Source: Sulfurospirillum cavolei
GTDB lineage: Bacteria > Campylobacterota > Campylobacteria > Campylobacterales > Sulfurospirillaceae
Direction of reading: 5' to 3'
NCBI RefSeq assembly: GCF_001548055.1
Contig: NZ_AP014724.1
Location: forward strand, 1,302,001-1,366,000
DNA: 64,000 nucleotides
In this document: positions 35,810 through 45,295 of the stretch, piece by piece
Layout of the letters: each line of letters starts with the position of its first letter
How positions within the stretch are numbered: the stretch's first letter is position 1
Program-made: the position numbers and the translations under genes
The notes under the pieces: generated by a model
What the model saw: only the letters and a program-made list of their open reading frames with translations
Database searches by the model: none
Told to the model about the DNA's origin: nothing

Positions 35810-36006
35810 AGGCTTATCCCATCGCTTTCGCTCGCTACGGTTGCCGTATACTCAGGGAGATAGACTTTGTCTCCAGCATCTAAAAGTGCCTTTGACATAA
35901 GGTGAGCATTGGCAAGCATCACTTCATTAAGAGGTTCAAGCGTTCCATAATAGGTATAGACGATCGTATCTAAGCGATCATTTTGAGTTGCGATGACGTG
36001 TTTCAT
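35803..36006 (-). CDS. tail protein gpX (LysM-like)
   Basis: A 67-residue LysM-type protein: QNDRLDTIVYTYYGTLEPLNEVMLANAHL...GDKVYLPE. P2 gpX family, usually between gpU and gpD as here. Confidence 0.85.
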   Translation of the reverse strand: MKHVIATQNDRLDTIVYTYYGTLEPLNEVMLANAHLMSKALLDAGDKVYLPEYTATVASESDGISLW

Positions 36007-36386
36007 TCGCGTACTCTTTTCATTTCAACACTAAACACGACTTTGACTGATCTTCCATCCGGAAGAAAGAGGCTTCGATCTTCTTTTACTTTTGTGATCT
36101 TAAAGTCGCCCAAAACCTCACCGTAACCGTAGATAAACGGCACGGCTTGTTTTTGATCCGCGATAGCAAAAAGACGCGCTAAAGGGTTCAACCCTCCTTT
36201 AAGGGTAATGATAGACCCTGAGAGGGTAAGCTCTTCGATGTCCTTGCCTACACTCTGCTCACCGGTGTAGTAGTTTACCTTTGGAATTTCAGCGAAACTG
36301 TACTCTTTCGTATGGCTTAGCGCATCAAAAGGCTTTTTTTCTAAAGAGAAAATAAAATCACCGATCATCGCCATAATATTAGTCAT
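36003..36386 (-). CDS. tail protein gpU
   Basis: A 127-residue tail tube terminator/initiator of the P2 gpU family: IGDFIFSL at the start, then KVNYYTGEQSVGKDIEELTLSGSI. Overlaps gpX by 4 bases and the tape measure gene by 8 bases, in the canonical T-U-X-D order. Confidence 0.85.
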   Translation of the reverse strand: MTNIMAMIGDFIFSLEKKPFDALSHTKEYSFAEIPKVNYYTGEQSVGKDIEELTLSGSIITLKGGLNPLARLFAIADQKQAVPFIYGYGEVLGDFKITKVKEDRSLFLPDGRSVKVVFSVEMKRVRE

Positions 36387-38376
36387 TGAAACTCCTATCG
36401 GCTTGATCGCGCTGTATCTCTCTTAAAGCTTTACGTACTTGCTCATCGATCTGTGCTTGTGTGCGGCTTGCTTCCTCGGGAGAGCTGAAGTTTGGATTTT
36501 GAATCGTAACGCTAACGCTATTTGAAGTCGAACCCTGTGCTGGGATGTTTCCAGCCCTAGCCATAATGGGTATAGTTTGCTGACTAGGTGAAGTCGCCTG
36601 TTGTACATTGGATTCCGCACCAAAAAACGATTTGACACCATTAACCGAATCTAAAACCCATTGAAATTTACCACCAACCCAATTAAAAAAAGAGTCAAAA
36701 AGCCCTGTAATTGTTGTAATTGGATTTGTAAACAGATCAGTAATAAACGAAGCAAAAGTATTAAACCCCTCTATAGCCCCAGTTATTTGGCTTCCGATCC
36801 AACTAAAAAGAGAACTAAAAATATTTACGACAGATTGAGCGATTGAACTGAAAATATCGGCTACATTAAACGATTGAAACGCCCATGTGAAAGCCTTGCT
36901 AATCCAATTAAAAAGCGGTTCAAACTGCGCGTAAATTGCTGTAGCCGCACCCCCTAATAGATCAGCGAGCCACGTTCCAAAAGAGACAAACCACCCTTTT
37001 AAAGTATCCCAATTTGCGATGATCAGTGTAGCCGCTCCGGCAATAAGCGCAGCACCGGCGATGATCCACCCAAATGTAACCATAGACGTAACGCCAAGCA
37101 CACCTAAAACAGTCGTAAACATAGACACCGCGATAGCTGCTGTACCGAGTCCTCCTGAGAGTGCTACAAAACCGACAAGCGCACCACCTAAGAACTTTGT
37201 AACATTTGGGTATTCTTGTGTTAAGTCTGCTAAAGCAGCTGTCGCATCCCCAAGAAAGTTCGTAACAGACTTAAGCTCAGGAGCGATCCCCTCACCTAAG
37301 AATGCGAGGAGGTTTGAAAATGTACCGGTTAAAGCTTCCCATGTGTTTCGAAGCGACTTCGTGGTATTTCCAACACGCATATTTAGATCAGCTTGCTCTT
37401 TGAGCTTTTTATTAAACTCTGAGATACCTCCCGTTCCTTTTTGAATAAGAACGTTCGCCATCGATGCCGCTTCGCCTTTACCAAAAAGCGACTCTATAAC
37501 ATTAAGACGTGCCGCGTCGCTTTCAATTTCTTTGAGCTGTTCAAGCTCTTTGATCATGTTTTCAACGCCTAAGAACTTTCCAGTTGTGTCATTGAATGTA
37601 AGTTCAATCCCTTGTTTTTTAAGCTCTTTAGAACCCTTAAAATTTACCGCTGATTCGATCATATTGCCAAGGTTTGTACCAACGGTTTCGCCACTAAAAC
37701 CTGACTTAATGAGTAAGCCAATGAGAGGTTCAACATCTCGCGCGGCTTGGAGTCCCATCATTCCCAACCCTTTCATGGTAGCACCGACTTTTGAAAAGGC
37801 AAATTTCATCTCTCCAACTTCAACGCCCATGTGCGCAAGGCGTTGAATATCGTCAATGAACACGAGCAGATCACTGTCTGCGATACCTAAAGCCTCCCTA
37901 AATTTTGCAGTAGAGACGGCGGCTTCTTCGTAAGGAATTTTAAGTACAACACCAAGGTACGCGGCAGACTTTAAAGCCCCACCGATAATGCTTTGCTCCT
38001 CGACTCCAAGCGATTTTAGCTTTGATGCCATAGCGTAAAAATCTGCTGTCGTACCCGGTAGAGCATTACCAAGCTTTGTCGCTTCCTCATTGATCCCTTT
38101 AAAAAAAGGACTCACGCTTCCATCGCTCTTCATGAGAGTATTTTGTAGTTGTATTTGCGCGTCTTCGAGGTCAGCATAAGACTTGATAACCTCCCCAACG
38201 GCTCCTTGAGTCGCCAGTTGTGCGCCTTTAAGCCCTGTACCGATAGCCGCACTTGCTGTGCCGAAGTTTTTTAAGTCTTTTGTGGAGTTTCGGATCGCAG
38301 AACCAAGAGAGGAAAAAGCAGGGCTAAACATATCTTTTGCTGTAAGTGCTATACCTAAAGCGAACATCTTGCTCAT
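36379..38376 (-). CDS. tail tape measure protein
   Basis: A 665-residue protein that sets tail length. An N-terminal helical part (FSSLGSAIRNSTKDLKNFG), the conserved phage tail tape-measure domain (about 90-360), then a hydrophobic glycine/alanine stretch (about 395-460) and repeated W-rich helices (LFSWIGSQITG, FFNWVGGKF). It is modest in length, which predicts a short tail. Confidence 0.88.
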   Translation of the reverse strand: MSKMFALGIALTAKDMFSPAFSSLGSAIRNSTKDLKNFGTASAAIGTGLKGAQLATQGAVGEVIKSYADLEDAQIQLQNTLMKSDGSVSPFFKGINEEATKLGNALPGTTADFYAMASKLKSLGVEEQSIIGGALKSAAYLGVVLKIPYEEAAVSTAKFREALGIADSDLLVFIDDIQRLAHMGVEVGEMKFAFSKVGATMKGLGMMGLQAARDVEPLIGLLIKSGFSGETVGTNLGNMIESAVNFKGSKELKKQGIELTFNDTTGKFLGVENMIKELEQLKEIESDAARLNVIESLFGKGEAASMANVLIQKGTGGISEFNKKLKEQADLNMRVGNTTKSLRNTWEALTGTFSNLLAFLGEGIAPELKSVTNFLGDATAALADLTQEYPNVTKFLGGALVGFVALSGGLGTAAIAVSMFTTVLGVLGVTSMVTFGWIIAGAALIAGAATLIIANWDTLKGWFVSFGTWLADLLGGAATAIYAQFEPLFNWISKAFTWAFQSFNVADIFSSIAQSVVNIFSSLFSWIGSQITGAIEGFNTFASFITDLFTNPITTITGLFDSFFNWVGGKFQWVLDSVNGVKSFFGAESNVQQATSPSQQTIPIMARAGNIPAQGSTSNSVSVTIQNPNFSSPEEASRTQAQIDEQVRKALREIQRDQADRSFND

Positions 38377-38377
38377 C

Positions 38378-38500
38378 TTATCCTCCTTTTCCTTGATGTG
38401 CGAGCCTATCGATCTCGTCTATAAACAGTAAAAGGGTATCGATCTCCATCTCCAGCATATCTGCATAGGAGAAATGGAGCCAATGACCCACCAATGCCAT
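38378..38500 (-). CDS. gpE' extension of the tail chaperone (frameshift product part)
   Basis: A 40-codon stretch (MALVGHWLHFSYADMLEME...) in the -1 frame relative to gpE, open from the gpE 3' end to 38378, ending 1 base before the tape measure start. The H-W...FSYADMLEM pattern matches the short gpE'/GpE proteins of P2-like phages. It is probably made mainly as a -1 frameshift fusion with gpE rather than from its own ATG. Confidence 0.7.
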   Translation of the reverse strand: MALVGHWLHFSYADMLEMEIDTLLLFIDEIDRLAHQGKGG

Positions 38501-38505
38501 GAGCC

Positions 38506-38742
38506 TTATGAGCTCTTTTTCTCCGGGGACAAAAAACGTTTAAGCTCGTTTTGTAGTAGCGCGTAATCATCGAGGTATAGCTCCGAAATATCCTCTACGG
38601 TTTGCATCGTAAGGTTCGCGATCAAAGCGACTTCTTGCTCCCCAACGTTGCTAATTTTTGCAACGGCTAACGTATCTTTAACCTTTGGTCTTCGCATTTT
38701 GACGACCGTCCCGTCGCTTAGAGTGATTTCAACGTCTTGCAT
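38506..38742 (-). CDS. tail assembly chaperone gpE
   Basis: A 78-residue tail assembly protein of the phage gpE/gp41 family (ITLSDGTVVKMRRPKVKD...LYLDDYALLQNELKRFL), placed between tail tube and tape measure genes where the E/E' chaperone pair is always found. Its last codons contain the probable slippery site. Confidence 0.75.
   Translation of the reverse strand: MQDVEITLSDGTVVKMRRPKVKDTLAVAKISNVGEQEVALIANLTMQTVEDISELYLDDYALLQNELKRFLSPEKKSS
38515..38521 (-). promoter_or_regulatory. probable -1 ribosomal frameshift site of gpE/E'
   Basis: On the minus strand the gpE frame reads GAG AAA AAG AGC; G AAA AAG allows both tRNAs to slip by one base into the E' frame, which has no stop until 38378. 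The gpE stop comes two codons after the site. Confidence 0.6.
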
Positions 38743-38751
38743 TTTTTATCC

Positions 38752-39258
38752 TTATAAAATATGATTTCTAAGATCAGCGAAGAGGTCTTCGCCATCGATC
38801 TCGCAGATCAGGTTATCAACATCGATGTCGATAACTTTAACCCCGCCTAGCTCTAGCGAATAGGCACTCGTTGCGATTTCTAACGCTTGCTCTACGTTCT
38901 TACCTCTCTCAGGCAGAGGGTTTTGAAACTTTTTGACCTTGCCGGTGATCGTCGCAAGTAAGGAGAGCGTCTCATCCCCTTGGATTAAAGAGCCTTTAAC
39001 GTAAAAAACAGGGCTCGTGCCAAACTGTTTACTTGCCGCCGTATAGGCGTATGTGTTGTATTCGGAGAGCGTGATCTTCGTAGTCATCGCTTTAAGAAGA
39101 GGGATCACCTCTTCTTTAGCTATCGCACCCGCACTTTCTTCCGTCAAAAATTCGATGTCGGGTAGCTCTACTTTGTTCGAGATACCGACATTGCCGATCC
39201 CCTCAACGAGGATGTTAAACTCTCGTAAAAACTGTTTTGCTCTTGGTGCTTGTGGCAT
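38752..39258 (-). CDS. major tail tube protein gpFII
   Basis: A 168-residue contractile-tail tube protein of the P2 FII family: VEGIGNVGISNKVELPDIEF near the start and GGVKVIDIDVDNLI near the end. Lies 9 bases past the sheath gene, in P2 order. Confidence 0.88.
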   Translation of the reverse strand: MPQAPRAKQFLREFNILVEGIGNVGISNKVELPDIEFLTEESAGAIAKEEVIPLLKAMTTKITLSEYNTYAYTAASKQFGTSPVFYVKGSLIQGDETLSLLATITGKVKKFQNPLPERGKNVEQALEIATSAYSLELGGVKVIDIDVDNLICEIDGEDLFADLRNHIL

Positions 39259-39267
39259 GTTTACTCC

Positions 39268-40383
39268 TTATCCATTGATGATGTTTAGCAGCACATCGCT
39301 GTAGTCATCCACGTATGTAAGCTCGATATTGAGCTCCCTGATGGTTGGCATATCTTGGAACTCGACCGTTAGATAAAATTGACCATTGCTCACCGTAGCT
39401 TTAGTGTTTTTTGTTGTGTCGAAATAGGCTTTAAAACCTAATGCAACACCTGCCCCTTTAAGCCCTCGCATAAACTCTTCGATTGCTTTTTTGACATAAA
39501 GAAGCTCATCCGCCTTACGATCTCTCGCATAACGGCTCGCTTCGATCATGGCTCTAAGCATTCTGTAGAAAGTACGCACACGGTTAAGTGGTTGCCAGAT
39601 AGTATCAATGTCGGTGGTCTCAAACCCGTAGGTTCTCCAACCAACATCACGCACGATCGTATTGATACCTTTATTGCGGAGGCGACGTGCTTCGCTATCT
39701 TCACCCTCCGCATAGTCGATAATGCGGTTCGTGGCACTAACACTTTGAACGATGCGGTTACTCGCTGATTCTGTCCATCCATAGGTACTAGATGCATCCA
39801 TATAAGCGATAAGTCCCGCCCAAGCCGCAGAGCTTGGCATAGCAAAGCCATCCAACGTCACTTCAGTAGGATGAACAAGTAGCGCAAAGCGAGTTCCATA
39901 ATTAGCAGCGACTGCTAGCGCGGCACTTTCGTTTTCTCCTTCCACATCTATGATAGCCGTTGCCCAAAGTTTCTGCGCTACTGCACCCATCGCCAAACCA
40001 ACAGTTACTTCAGCAGAAAATGCAGGGGCTACAATGAGATTAGGACGATAGCCTGTTACGGCTTCAGCAGTTTTAAGTGCATTGACTCCAGCAATAATGA
40101 TCTCTTCTGTCGGGTCTTCGCTATCGATCGCGTTGATGATAAGTGGGCATGAGACCCCTTGAGCGTCAATGGCTTTTAGCGCATCTAAAAGTGTGCCCTC
40201 CACCGTTTGCCCACTCGCTGGAGCAAATGCACTCATGGCAAGCGTGACATTGCCAAAAAATTGTAAGCCAAGCGTACCTATATTTGTCGTTCCAACAACC
40301 GCGATCGGCGTGGTTGACTCTACGGTCACGGCACGCGATGCTTTAACGCTAATGGTTCCGTTAATTCCAAATAGTAATCCCAT
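39268..40383 (-). CDS. tail sheath protein gpFI
   Basis: A 371-residue contractile sheath. Recognisable parts: ESTTPIAVVGTTNIG at the N-terminus, RRLRNKGINTIVRDVGWRTYGF, WQPLNRVRTFYRM and a C-terminal beta strand pair (FQDMPTIRELNIELTYV). Sheath presence shows a myovirus-type contractile tail. Confidence 0.92.
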   Translation of the reverse strand: MGLLFGINGTISVKASRAVTVESTTPIAVVGTTNIGTLGLQFFGNVTLAMSAFAPASGQTVEGTLLDALKAIDAQGVSCPLIINAIDSEDPTEEIIIAGVNALKTAEAVTGYRPNLIVAPAFSAEVTVGLAMGAVAQKLWATAIIDVEGENESAALAVAANYGTRFALLVHPTEVTLDGFAMPSSAAWAGLIAYMDASSTYGWTESASNRIVQSVSATNRIIDYAEGEDSEARRLRNKGINTIVRDVGWRTYGFETTDIDTIWQPLNRVRTFYRMLRAMIEASRYARDRKADELLYVKKAIEEFMRGLKGAGVALGFKAYFDTTKNTKATVSNGQFYLTVEFQDMPTIRELNIELTYVDDYSDVLLNIING

Positions 40384-40433
40384 TTTTTCTCCTTTTTCTA
40401 TGTTTAATGCTTCGTGCAGGGCACTGGTCTTTT

Positions 40434-41006
40434 TTAACTACCGCTTGGGTACTCTGGCATTGTTGGTAATTCAACAACGACCGTAGAGGCTAGCAGTGTT
40501 CTTAATGTTACGGTATACTCTCGCCATTCAACAGGGAACTCAATGCCAGCTTTCCAACAACGAAGTGCAACCAAGTCCGTTTTATCGATCGCAGTTTGAA
40601 TCGCTGTTTTAAATGTTGCGAGGGCTTCTGCAACAATTTCGCTTTGTGCCCTAAAATCGTAAAGTTCCGTCGTGCCATTTGCCTTTACTTTATTATGCGC
40701 GTTGTTTATTGCCTCTTGCCAAACGGCGTCTTCGATTTCTATGTTAGGCGTAGGTATTACCGATTCCCTCTCGACAATCCTAGCCGTAACTTTTGCATAG
40801 GTTTCTTCGCCCAGCACCTCTAAAAGCATTGTGTCGGTGTATCCAGTTTCAATAAGTTTTTTAACTGCTTCCTCCGAAAGCGTAAGTGCTTCTACTCTTT
40901 CTTTTATCTCTTCGATACTAGGTGCGCGCGTAAGCTCACCGTGTATTTCTTTATCGTAGTATCCTAGAATTCTTTTTGTTTCTTTATCGTAGTGTGCATA
41001 TTTCAT
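40434..41006 (-). CDS. tail fibre assembly-like protein
   Basis: A 190-residue protein directly downstream of the tail fibre gene. Its N-terminus (YAHYDKETKRILGYYDKEIH) and its C-terminal W-x2-YTVTLRTLL...LPTMPEYP region resemble phage fibre-assembly chaperones with DUF4376-like domains. Exact family is uncertain. Confidence 0.6.
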   Translation of the reverse strand: MKYAHYDKETKRILGYYDKEIHGELTRAPSIEEIKERVEALTLSEEAVKKLIETGYTDTMLLEVLGEETYAKVTARIVERESVIPTPNIEIEDAVWQEAINNAHNKVKANGTTELYDFRAQSEIVAEALATFKTAIQTAIDKTDLVALRCWKAGIEFPVEWREYTVTLRTLLASTVVVELPTMPEYPSGS

Positions 41007-41017
41007 TTTTTTTGCTC

Positions 41018-42058
41018 CTAATATCCAATCGCAAACCAGTTATAGCTATAGCCTGCAACGTTAAAAGAATGGAATCTAAAACTTCCCAAATCTGTAATAT
41101 TTAATAATGTAACCATTGCTTGTACATAGGCGTCTACGTTCGAGCAAGGCATTACAAAAGCCCTAGCAACCCCTGTAAAGGCAATAGGATAAGTAACGGT
41201 TACTTGTGCATTCTGTGCGGGTGCAATATTCCCCCACTGTAAAATTACCCCATTCGAGAATTTAATGTAACCATTGCCACCCCCAGATACATTGCTAACA
41301 CCATTTCCTGCACTATTTGCGTAATTAACGCTAAAATTAGCAGGATTATAAACGTACATGTTTGAAGCGTCGTTTCCTCCCCAAAGCCACGAAGGTTGCC
41401 CGCCTTGCCCGATCCAGTTCCAATTCATCCCGATAAGTTTGTTCGCGTTCGACGCCGTCGTTGCCGTTGCGGCGTTTCCGCTTAACGCCCCTGAGAAAAC
41501 AGGAGCCGTAACGGTTCCGGTAAACGTCGGCGAAGCGGTCGGTGCCGCGCCGAGTGTTGCTCGTGCCGCCGCCGCATCGGTGTCGTCGAGAAGGGTGCGC
41601 ATAAACGCCGTTAAATCCGTTGTCGCAAAAGTGTCCGAGGCGGTTGCATAAATGAGCTTATTCGCCGCAGTTGAGACTTGCGCTAGCGCGGAGAGCGTTG
41701 CATCGGAGTCTTGTTTGTTTGCCAATGCGGTAGATAGGCCGTTGATGCTATTGATCGTAATTTGCCCATCCGCAAGCGTAACGTTAATCGTAATGTCAGC
41801 ACTTCCATCAAAATTTGCGTTGCCGGTTACGGCTCCGCTTAGGCTGATCTTTCGAGCCGTCGCGAGTTTGAGTGCTTTTGCAACACTCTGCGTACCGTCA
41901 ATCACTTTCGTTAAGAGGTTTTTTAAAAAGTTAGTACGATTTGCGAGTTGTTTCGCCTGTACATTGCTGATGCCGTCCGCTCCGCCGATGACGGGGTCGG
42001 TTGTTTCGATCTGATAAACTCCCTCAGCATACTCCGTCGTTTCGGTTAAAGTAGCCAT
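41018..42058 (-). CDS. tail fibre protein
   Basis: A 346-residue fibre. N-terminal attachment part ([18 protein letters not shown]), repetitive shaft ([27 protein letters not shown]), then a tip domain with [22 protein letters not shown] and a final WFAIGY, typical of gp53-like receptor-binding tips. It determines host surface binding. It overlaps the gpI stop by 1 base. Confidence 0.85.
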   Translation of the reverse strand: MATLTETTEYAEGVYQIETTDPVIGGADGISNVQAKQLANRTNFLKNLLTKVIDGTQSVAKALKLATARKISLSGAVTGNANFDGSADITINVTLADGQITINSINGLSTALANKQDSDATLSALAQVSTAANKLIYATASDTFATTDLTAFMRTLLDDTDAAAARATLGAAPTASPTFTGTVTAPVFSGALSGNAATATTASNANKLIGMNWNWIGQGGQPSWLWGGNDASNMYVYNPANFSVNYANSAGNGVSNVSGGGNGYIKFSNGVILQWGNIAPAQNAQVTVTYPIAFTGVARAFVMPCSNVDAYVQAMVTLLNITDLGSFRFHSFNVAGYSYNWFAIGY

Positions 42059-42627
42059 TATGATACGCTCCCGTAATTGTAATTTCCGTCGTAGTAGATC
42101 GTGCCGCTATGTGTTGCGGCTACACGCGTGTAGTCGATGCGCAATAAAGACGATCGTGCCGGTGCGACGCTTTTCGTCAAACGTTTAAGTTGCGCGGCTT
42201 GCGCATTGATCATCGGTCGGCTGGCGATAACGACATATTCCGCCCAGTGTGTTGCATTGCCGTGCTGATACACTCCGTTATGTGTCGCTGTTGCGTCGAA
42301 GCGGATTTGGTAATCCCCCTCGACGATTAGCGCACCTGCATCGATAACATTAACGGCTTGCTTAACCGCCCATAACGTTCCGCGTCGTCGCTTGATTGTT
42401 GGGAATGCGGCAATGAGTGCTCTGTGTTCATCCTCGGAGATGTTTTGCCACCAGTATTCAACGCCGTAGTATTGCCCCAGTGCAAACAAAAAACTCGCTT
42501 TACATGTGGCGGGATCATGCAAACGCCCGCTCCAAAGCTCGCTCATAACTCGTTCGATCGATGCGGCACCTGTACTCTCAAGCTTTTTTTCTCTTTCGGT
42601 ATAGTGCGATGGGATTAGATTAGCCAA
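42058..42627 (-). CDS. tail protein gpI
   Basis: A 189-residue baseplate wedge protein of the P2 gpI family ([13 protein letters not shown]-type start, then [30 protein letters not shown]). Sits between gpJ and the fibre gene in P2 order, overlapping gpJ by 8 bases. Confidence 0.85.
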   Translation of the reverse strand: MANLIPSHYTEREKKLESTGAASIERVMSELWSGRLHDPATCKASFLFALGQYYGVEYWWQNISEDEHRALIAAFPTIKRRRGTLWAVKQAVNVIDAGALIVEGDYQIRFDATATHNGVYQHGNATHWAEYVVIASRPMINAQAAQLKRLTKSVAPARSSLLRIDYTRVAATHSGTIYYDGNYNYGSVS

Positions 42628-43690
42628 CGCTCACCTCCACTGTTCCCAAGATAGCGACTTCATCTTCGCCAACGCCGACGGTTGTCGCCGGAGCACTTAA
42701 ACTTACGTCTTCAATGCCGTCTACTGATAGTGCGGCAATGATCATGCCGATCGTGACACTTTTACCGATTTCTACGACATCTAGGCGCTCTTTTAAACGC
42801 GCTTTAGCCGTGTCTAATGTTGTTGTTGCGTCAACCTCGTCGCTTACACTTAAAATAGCCGTAACGTTGTAAGGCACCCTGCCTGCCGCTTTAATGTTTA
42901 CTTTGTCGGTTAAAGGGCGATGCACTGCGGCACTCGTCGCTTCTGCTACGCGAGAAAGCATCGCTTCATCAACGCCGCTTAGGCTATGCACGATGACTTC
43001 AACCTCTCCCGGATCATTACTGTAGACGTTGACGTCGCTAATGCGCGCATCGGCTTGTAGTGCCCAATATTCGTAACTTTTTACACTCCCAGCGGTTGTT
43101 TGTTGCTCGTTTGCAAGGGCAATAAGTGCACGGAGAGCATCATCGCTCATCGGGTTACTTCCTCCGCTATACACGGATGTCTGCGTAACGCTCGTTAGAT
43201 ACGCCCTAGGCACCATCGTCGAGATCACTTTCGTGTCTGATGTCGCTGTGTAAAGCTGTAATTCGGCGATGCCTGTTGCCTCGGTTGAGCCTGCTAAAAA
43301 CGTTACATCTGCAAGGAGTAAAGAGGTACTACCGTCTTCATTTAAAAGCTCAAGTCCTGCACTTAGCACATAGTCTGTGCTCAAAGTCGCACCTAACGTA
43401 AAAGTTACCGGAGCGGCTGGCTTAGCCCCTGCATCACGTTCGATAAAAAATTCTGAAGCATGAAAGTCAAGGTATGCGCCCGTCGCGGTCTGCCAAAAAC
43501 TCTGCGCGACGAGATCATTTGTCATCGTCCGAAGTTGCAATTCTCGGTAAGCGAAAGTCTCTAAAACAGGCATAACTTCGTCGCTCTCGTTAGGCTCATA
43601 CTCAGTATCGTAGGCTTGATAAATAGCAACAAGTTCCGATCTGATCTGATCAAGTGTCAGCTCTTTACACATAGGAGGTATCTTCGCCAT
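42620..43690 (-). CDS. baseplate protein gpJ
   Basis: A 356-residue baseplate wedge of the Baseplate_J family: LETFAYRELQLRTMTNDLVAQSFW, then the GGSNPMSDDALRALIAL segment and a C-terminal VGEDEVAILGTVEVS strand. Starts 1 base into the gpW stop. Confidence 0.9.
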   Translation of the reverse strand: MAKIPPMCKELTLDQIRSELVAIYQAYDTEYEPNESDEVMPVLETFAYRELQLRTMTNDLVAQSFWQTATGAYLDFHASEFFIERDAGAKPAAPVTFTLGATLSTDYVLSAGLELLNEDGSTSLLLADVTFLAGSTEATGIAELQLYTATSDTKVISTMVPRAYLTSVTQTSVYSGGSNPMSDDALRALIALANEQQTTAGSVKSYEYWALQADARISDVNVYSNDPGEVEVIVHSLSGVDEAMLSRVAEATSAAVHRPLTDKVNIKAAGRVPYNVTAILSVSDEVDATTTLDTAKARLKERLDVVEIGKSVTIGMIIAALSVDGIEDVSLSAPATTVGVGEDEVAILGTVEVSVG

Positions 43691-43965
43691 TACGCCGCTC
43701 CTTCTATGGTCTCGCCATCATCAAGCGTGATCAAAAATGAAAACTTGCCAGATTTTGCATCAAAGGACTTGATCTTCGCACTGCTCACACTGACGTCTTC
43801 CCATCTTTCGATCGCCTCTTTGCAATACTTCGTAAAAAGCAAGCGTGTTTCAGGTGTAAGCGCACGATCGCGTAGTTTGTAAAGCTCACTTCCATACGTC
43901 GGCATGCCGACACGCTCGCCGAGCTTTGTAGTTAAAATGCGGATGATGCGCGCAGCCAAAGTCAT
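43690..43965 (-). CDS. baseplate protein gpW (gp25-like)
   Basis: A 91-residue GPW/gp25 family protein with RIIRILTTKLGERVGMPTYGSEL, the conserved start of this family, and a C-terminal FSFLITLDDGE strand. Overlaps gpV by 4 bases. Confidence 0.88.
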   Translation of the reverse strand: MTLAARIIRILTTKLGERVGMPTYGSELYKLRDRALTPETRLLFTKYCKEAIERWEDVSVSSAKIKSFDAKSGKFSFLITLDDGETIEGAA

Positions 43966-44450
43966 GGTCGAACTCCTGATTGTGCATTGCCCGAAGCGAC
44001 TCCTGTATGTACGTGCGTACTTAAAGAGCCTTTTTCATCAGTAATCGTTCCGGTTACATTTAGGTCTCCGGTGATATTTACCGCGGTTGCACTAAGGTTG
44101 ATATGATGCTCCGTCGTAATCGAAAGATCATGCGTTTGCGTGTCATAAACGATGCGCGTACCGTCGCTAAACTCAACAATTGCCGTGTGATCGTTCGCAC
44201 CCTCAGGCTCTTTGCACCCTTTATTAAAAATGCTGCCAAGAGCAATGCCTCCATTAGCTTCCGCAAAAGGAAGCACGACGATCACTTGCTCATTGAGCTG
44301 CGGAGGAATCCACACTTTCATAAATTTGTTTGAGATGCTTTGGTAGGGTATCCATGCGCTTACTCGGTCAAAGAGCTGAACACGTACAAGCGCACGGTGA
44401 GAGAGATCAACCCCGACTACGGTGCCAACCTCGACGAAGTTACCTTTCAT
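43962..44450 (-). CDS. baseplate spike protein gpV
   Basis: A 162-residue membrane-piercing spike of the P2 gpV family: OB-fold with VGVDLSHRALVRVQL and PPQLNEQVIVVLPFAEAN, then a beta-helix with the STHVHTGVASGNAQ histidine-containing end. Overlaps the next upstream gene by 4 bases. Confidence 0.88.
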   Translation of the reverse strand: MKGNFVEVGTVVGVDLSHRALVRVQLFDRVSAWIPYQSISNKFMKVWIPPQLNEQVIVVLPFAEANGGIALGSIFNKGCKEPEGANDHTAIVEFSDGTRIVYDTQTHDLSITTEHHINLSATAVNITGDLNVTGTITDEKGSLSTHVHTGVASGNAQSGVRP

Positions 44451-44689
44451 GAGTGCACACTCTCTTTGCGTTTCTTCTGCGCGATGAGATGCTTTGTGAT
44501 CACTTCCGGGGAAGCAGTATCGAGGAGAACACCGTGGATGAACGTAATTGTGTCTTGTTGCCCTTGCGCAATTTGTTGGAGTGTTGCGATCTGCTTGTTT
44601 TGGTTAAACAGTAGTTTAATCGTAGGTAATGCGATAAACACTAACATAAACTGTGCAACCGGTAAATAAGCGCTAATGGTCTCCAACAT
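44447..44689 (-). CDS. small phage membrane protein, first of the tail block
   Basis: An 80-residue protein with one membrane segment (about 9-27) and a short coiled coil (QNKQIATLQQIAQGQQ). No family recognised. It is the first gene of the leftward late block and overlaps gpV. Confidence 0.55.
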   Translation of the reverse strand: MLETISAYLPVAQFMLVFIALPTIKLLFNQNKQIATLQQIAQGQQDTITFIHGVLLDTASPEVITKHLIAQKKRKESVHS

Positions 44690-44851
44690 AAAACTCTCCT
44701 CAAAATCTCGATGAGCGAATCATGCCGCAGAGTCGTTCCGCCTTTCTATTCAACTCCTTTTTTCAAAATAGCTCTTTAAATAGAGTAGTGGATAAGGCGT
44801 ATAGGTATCGTGTAGGATTGTGGCAGAAATTCACTATCGAGGGCTCGGCGC
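44690..44851. promoter_or_regulatory. divergent late control region of the prophage
   Basis: 162 non-coding bases between the leftward tail block and the rightward head block. Both late promoters must lie here unless expression reads through. I see an imperfect dyad CTCT-TTAAAT-AGAG near 44770-44785 but no textbook -35/-10 pair, which would fit activator-dependent (Mor-type) promoters. No C/Mor half-site spacing could be proven. Confidence 0.5.
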
Positions 44852-45295
44852 ATGGTTGCACAATTTGAGGCGGCTTTAAAAACCTATTTAAAAGAGCAAG
44901 ACTTTAACGTAAAAAGCTATTTTGGAGAGTTTGACAAGCCAGATACTGCGGAGGTCTTAAAAACATTCTTGCCCTGTGTCATGGTTGACTTTGTCGAATC
45001 AAAACCGAATGATCTCTTTAGGGAAGATGCAACGTTTTCGCTCTACCTTGTACACCTTGCCTACTCAAAGCAAGAAGATACACGCAAGAGCAAAGACTAT
45101 GCGCTGTTAGACTTTATCAAGAACGTTAAAAACGCTTTACATGTAAAGAGTATCGCAGAGAGTGAGCCTATCAATGTAACGCGGATCAAGAAGATTTTTG
45201 ATGCGGCAAAAGGACAGTCCTACATGACAGTCTACCTGCTTAGCTTTGATGTGACTTTGATTGAAAAAAATTATCTAAACGGAGAAGTGGAATGA
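44852..45295 (+). CDS. Mu gp37-like protein (DUF1834)
   Basis: A 147-residue phage protein: VAQFEAALKTYLKEQ...FLPCVMVDFVESKP...DYALLDFIKNVKNAL, the layout of Mu gp37/DUF1834 proteins. In Mu it lies just before tail sheath; here it opens the head block, so gene order is rearranged. GAGGG precedes the ATG. It carries a TTACATGTAA (45137-45146). Confidence 0.7.
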   Translation: MVAQFEAALKTYLKEQDFNVKSYFGEFDKPDTAEVLKTFLPCVMVDFVESKPNDLFREDATFSLYLVHLAYSKQEDTRKSKDYALLDFIKNVKNALHVKSIAESEPINVTRIKKIFDAAKGQSYMTVYLLSFDVTLIEKNYLNGEVE

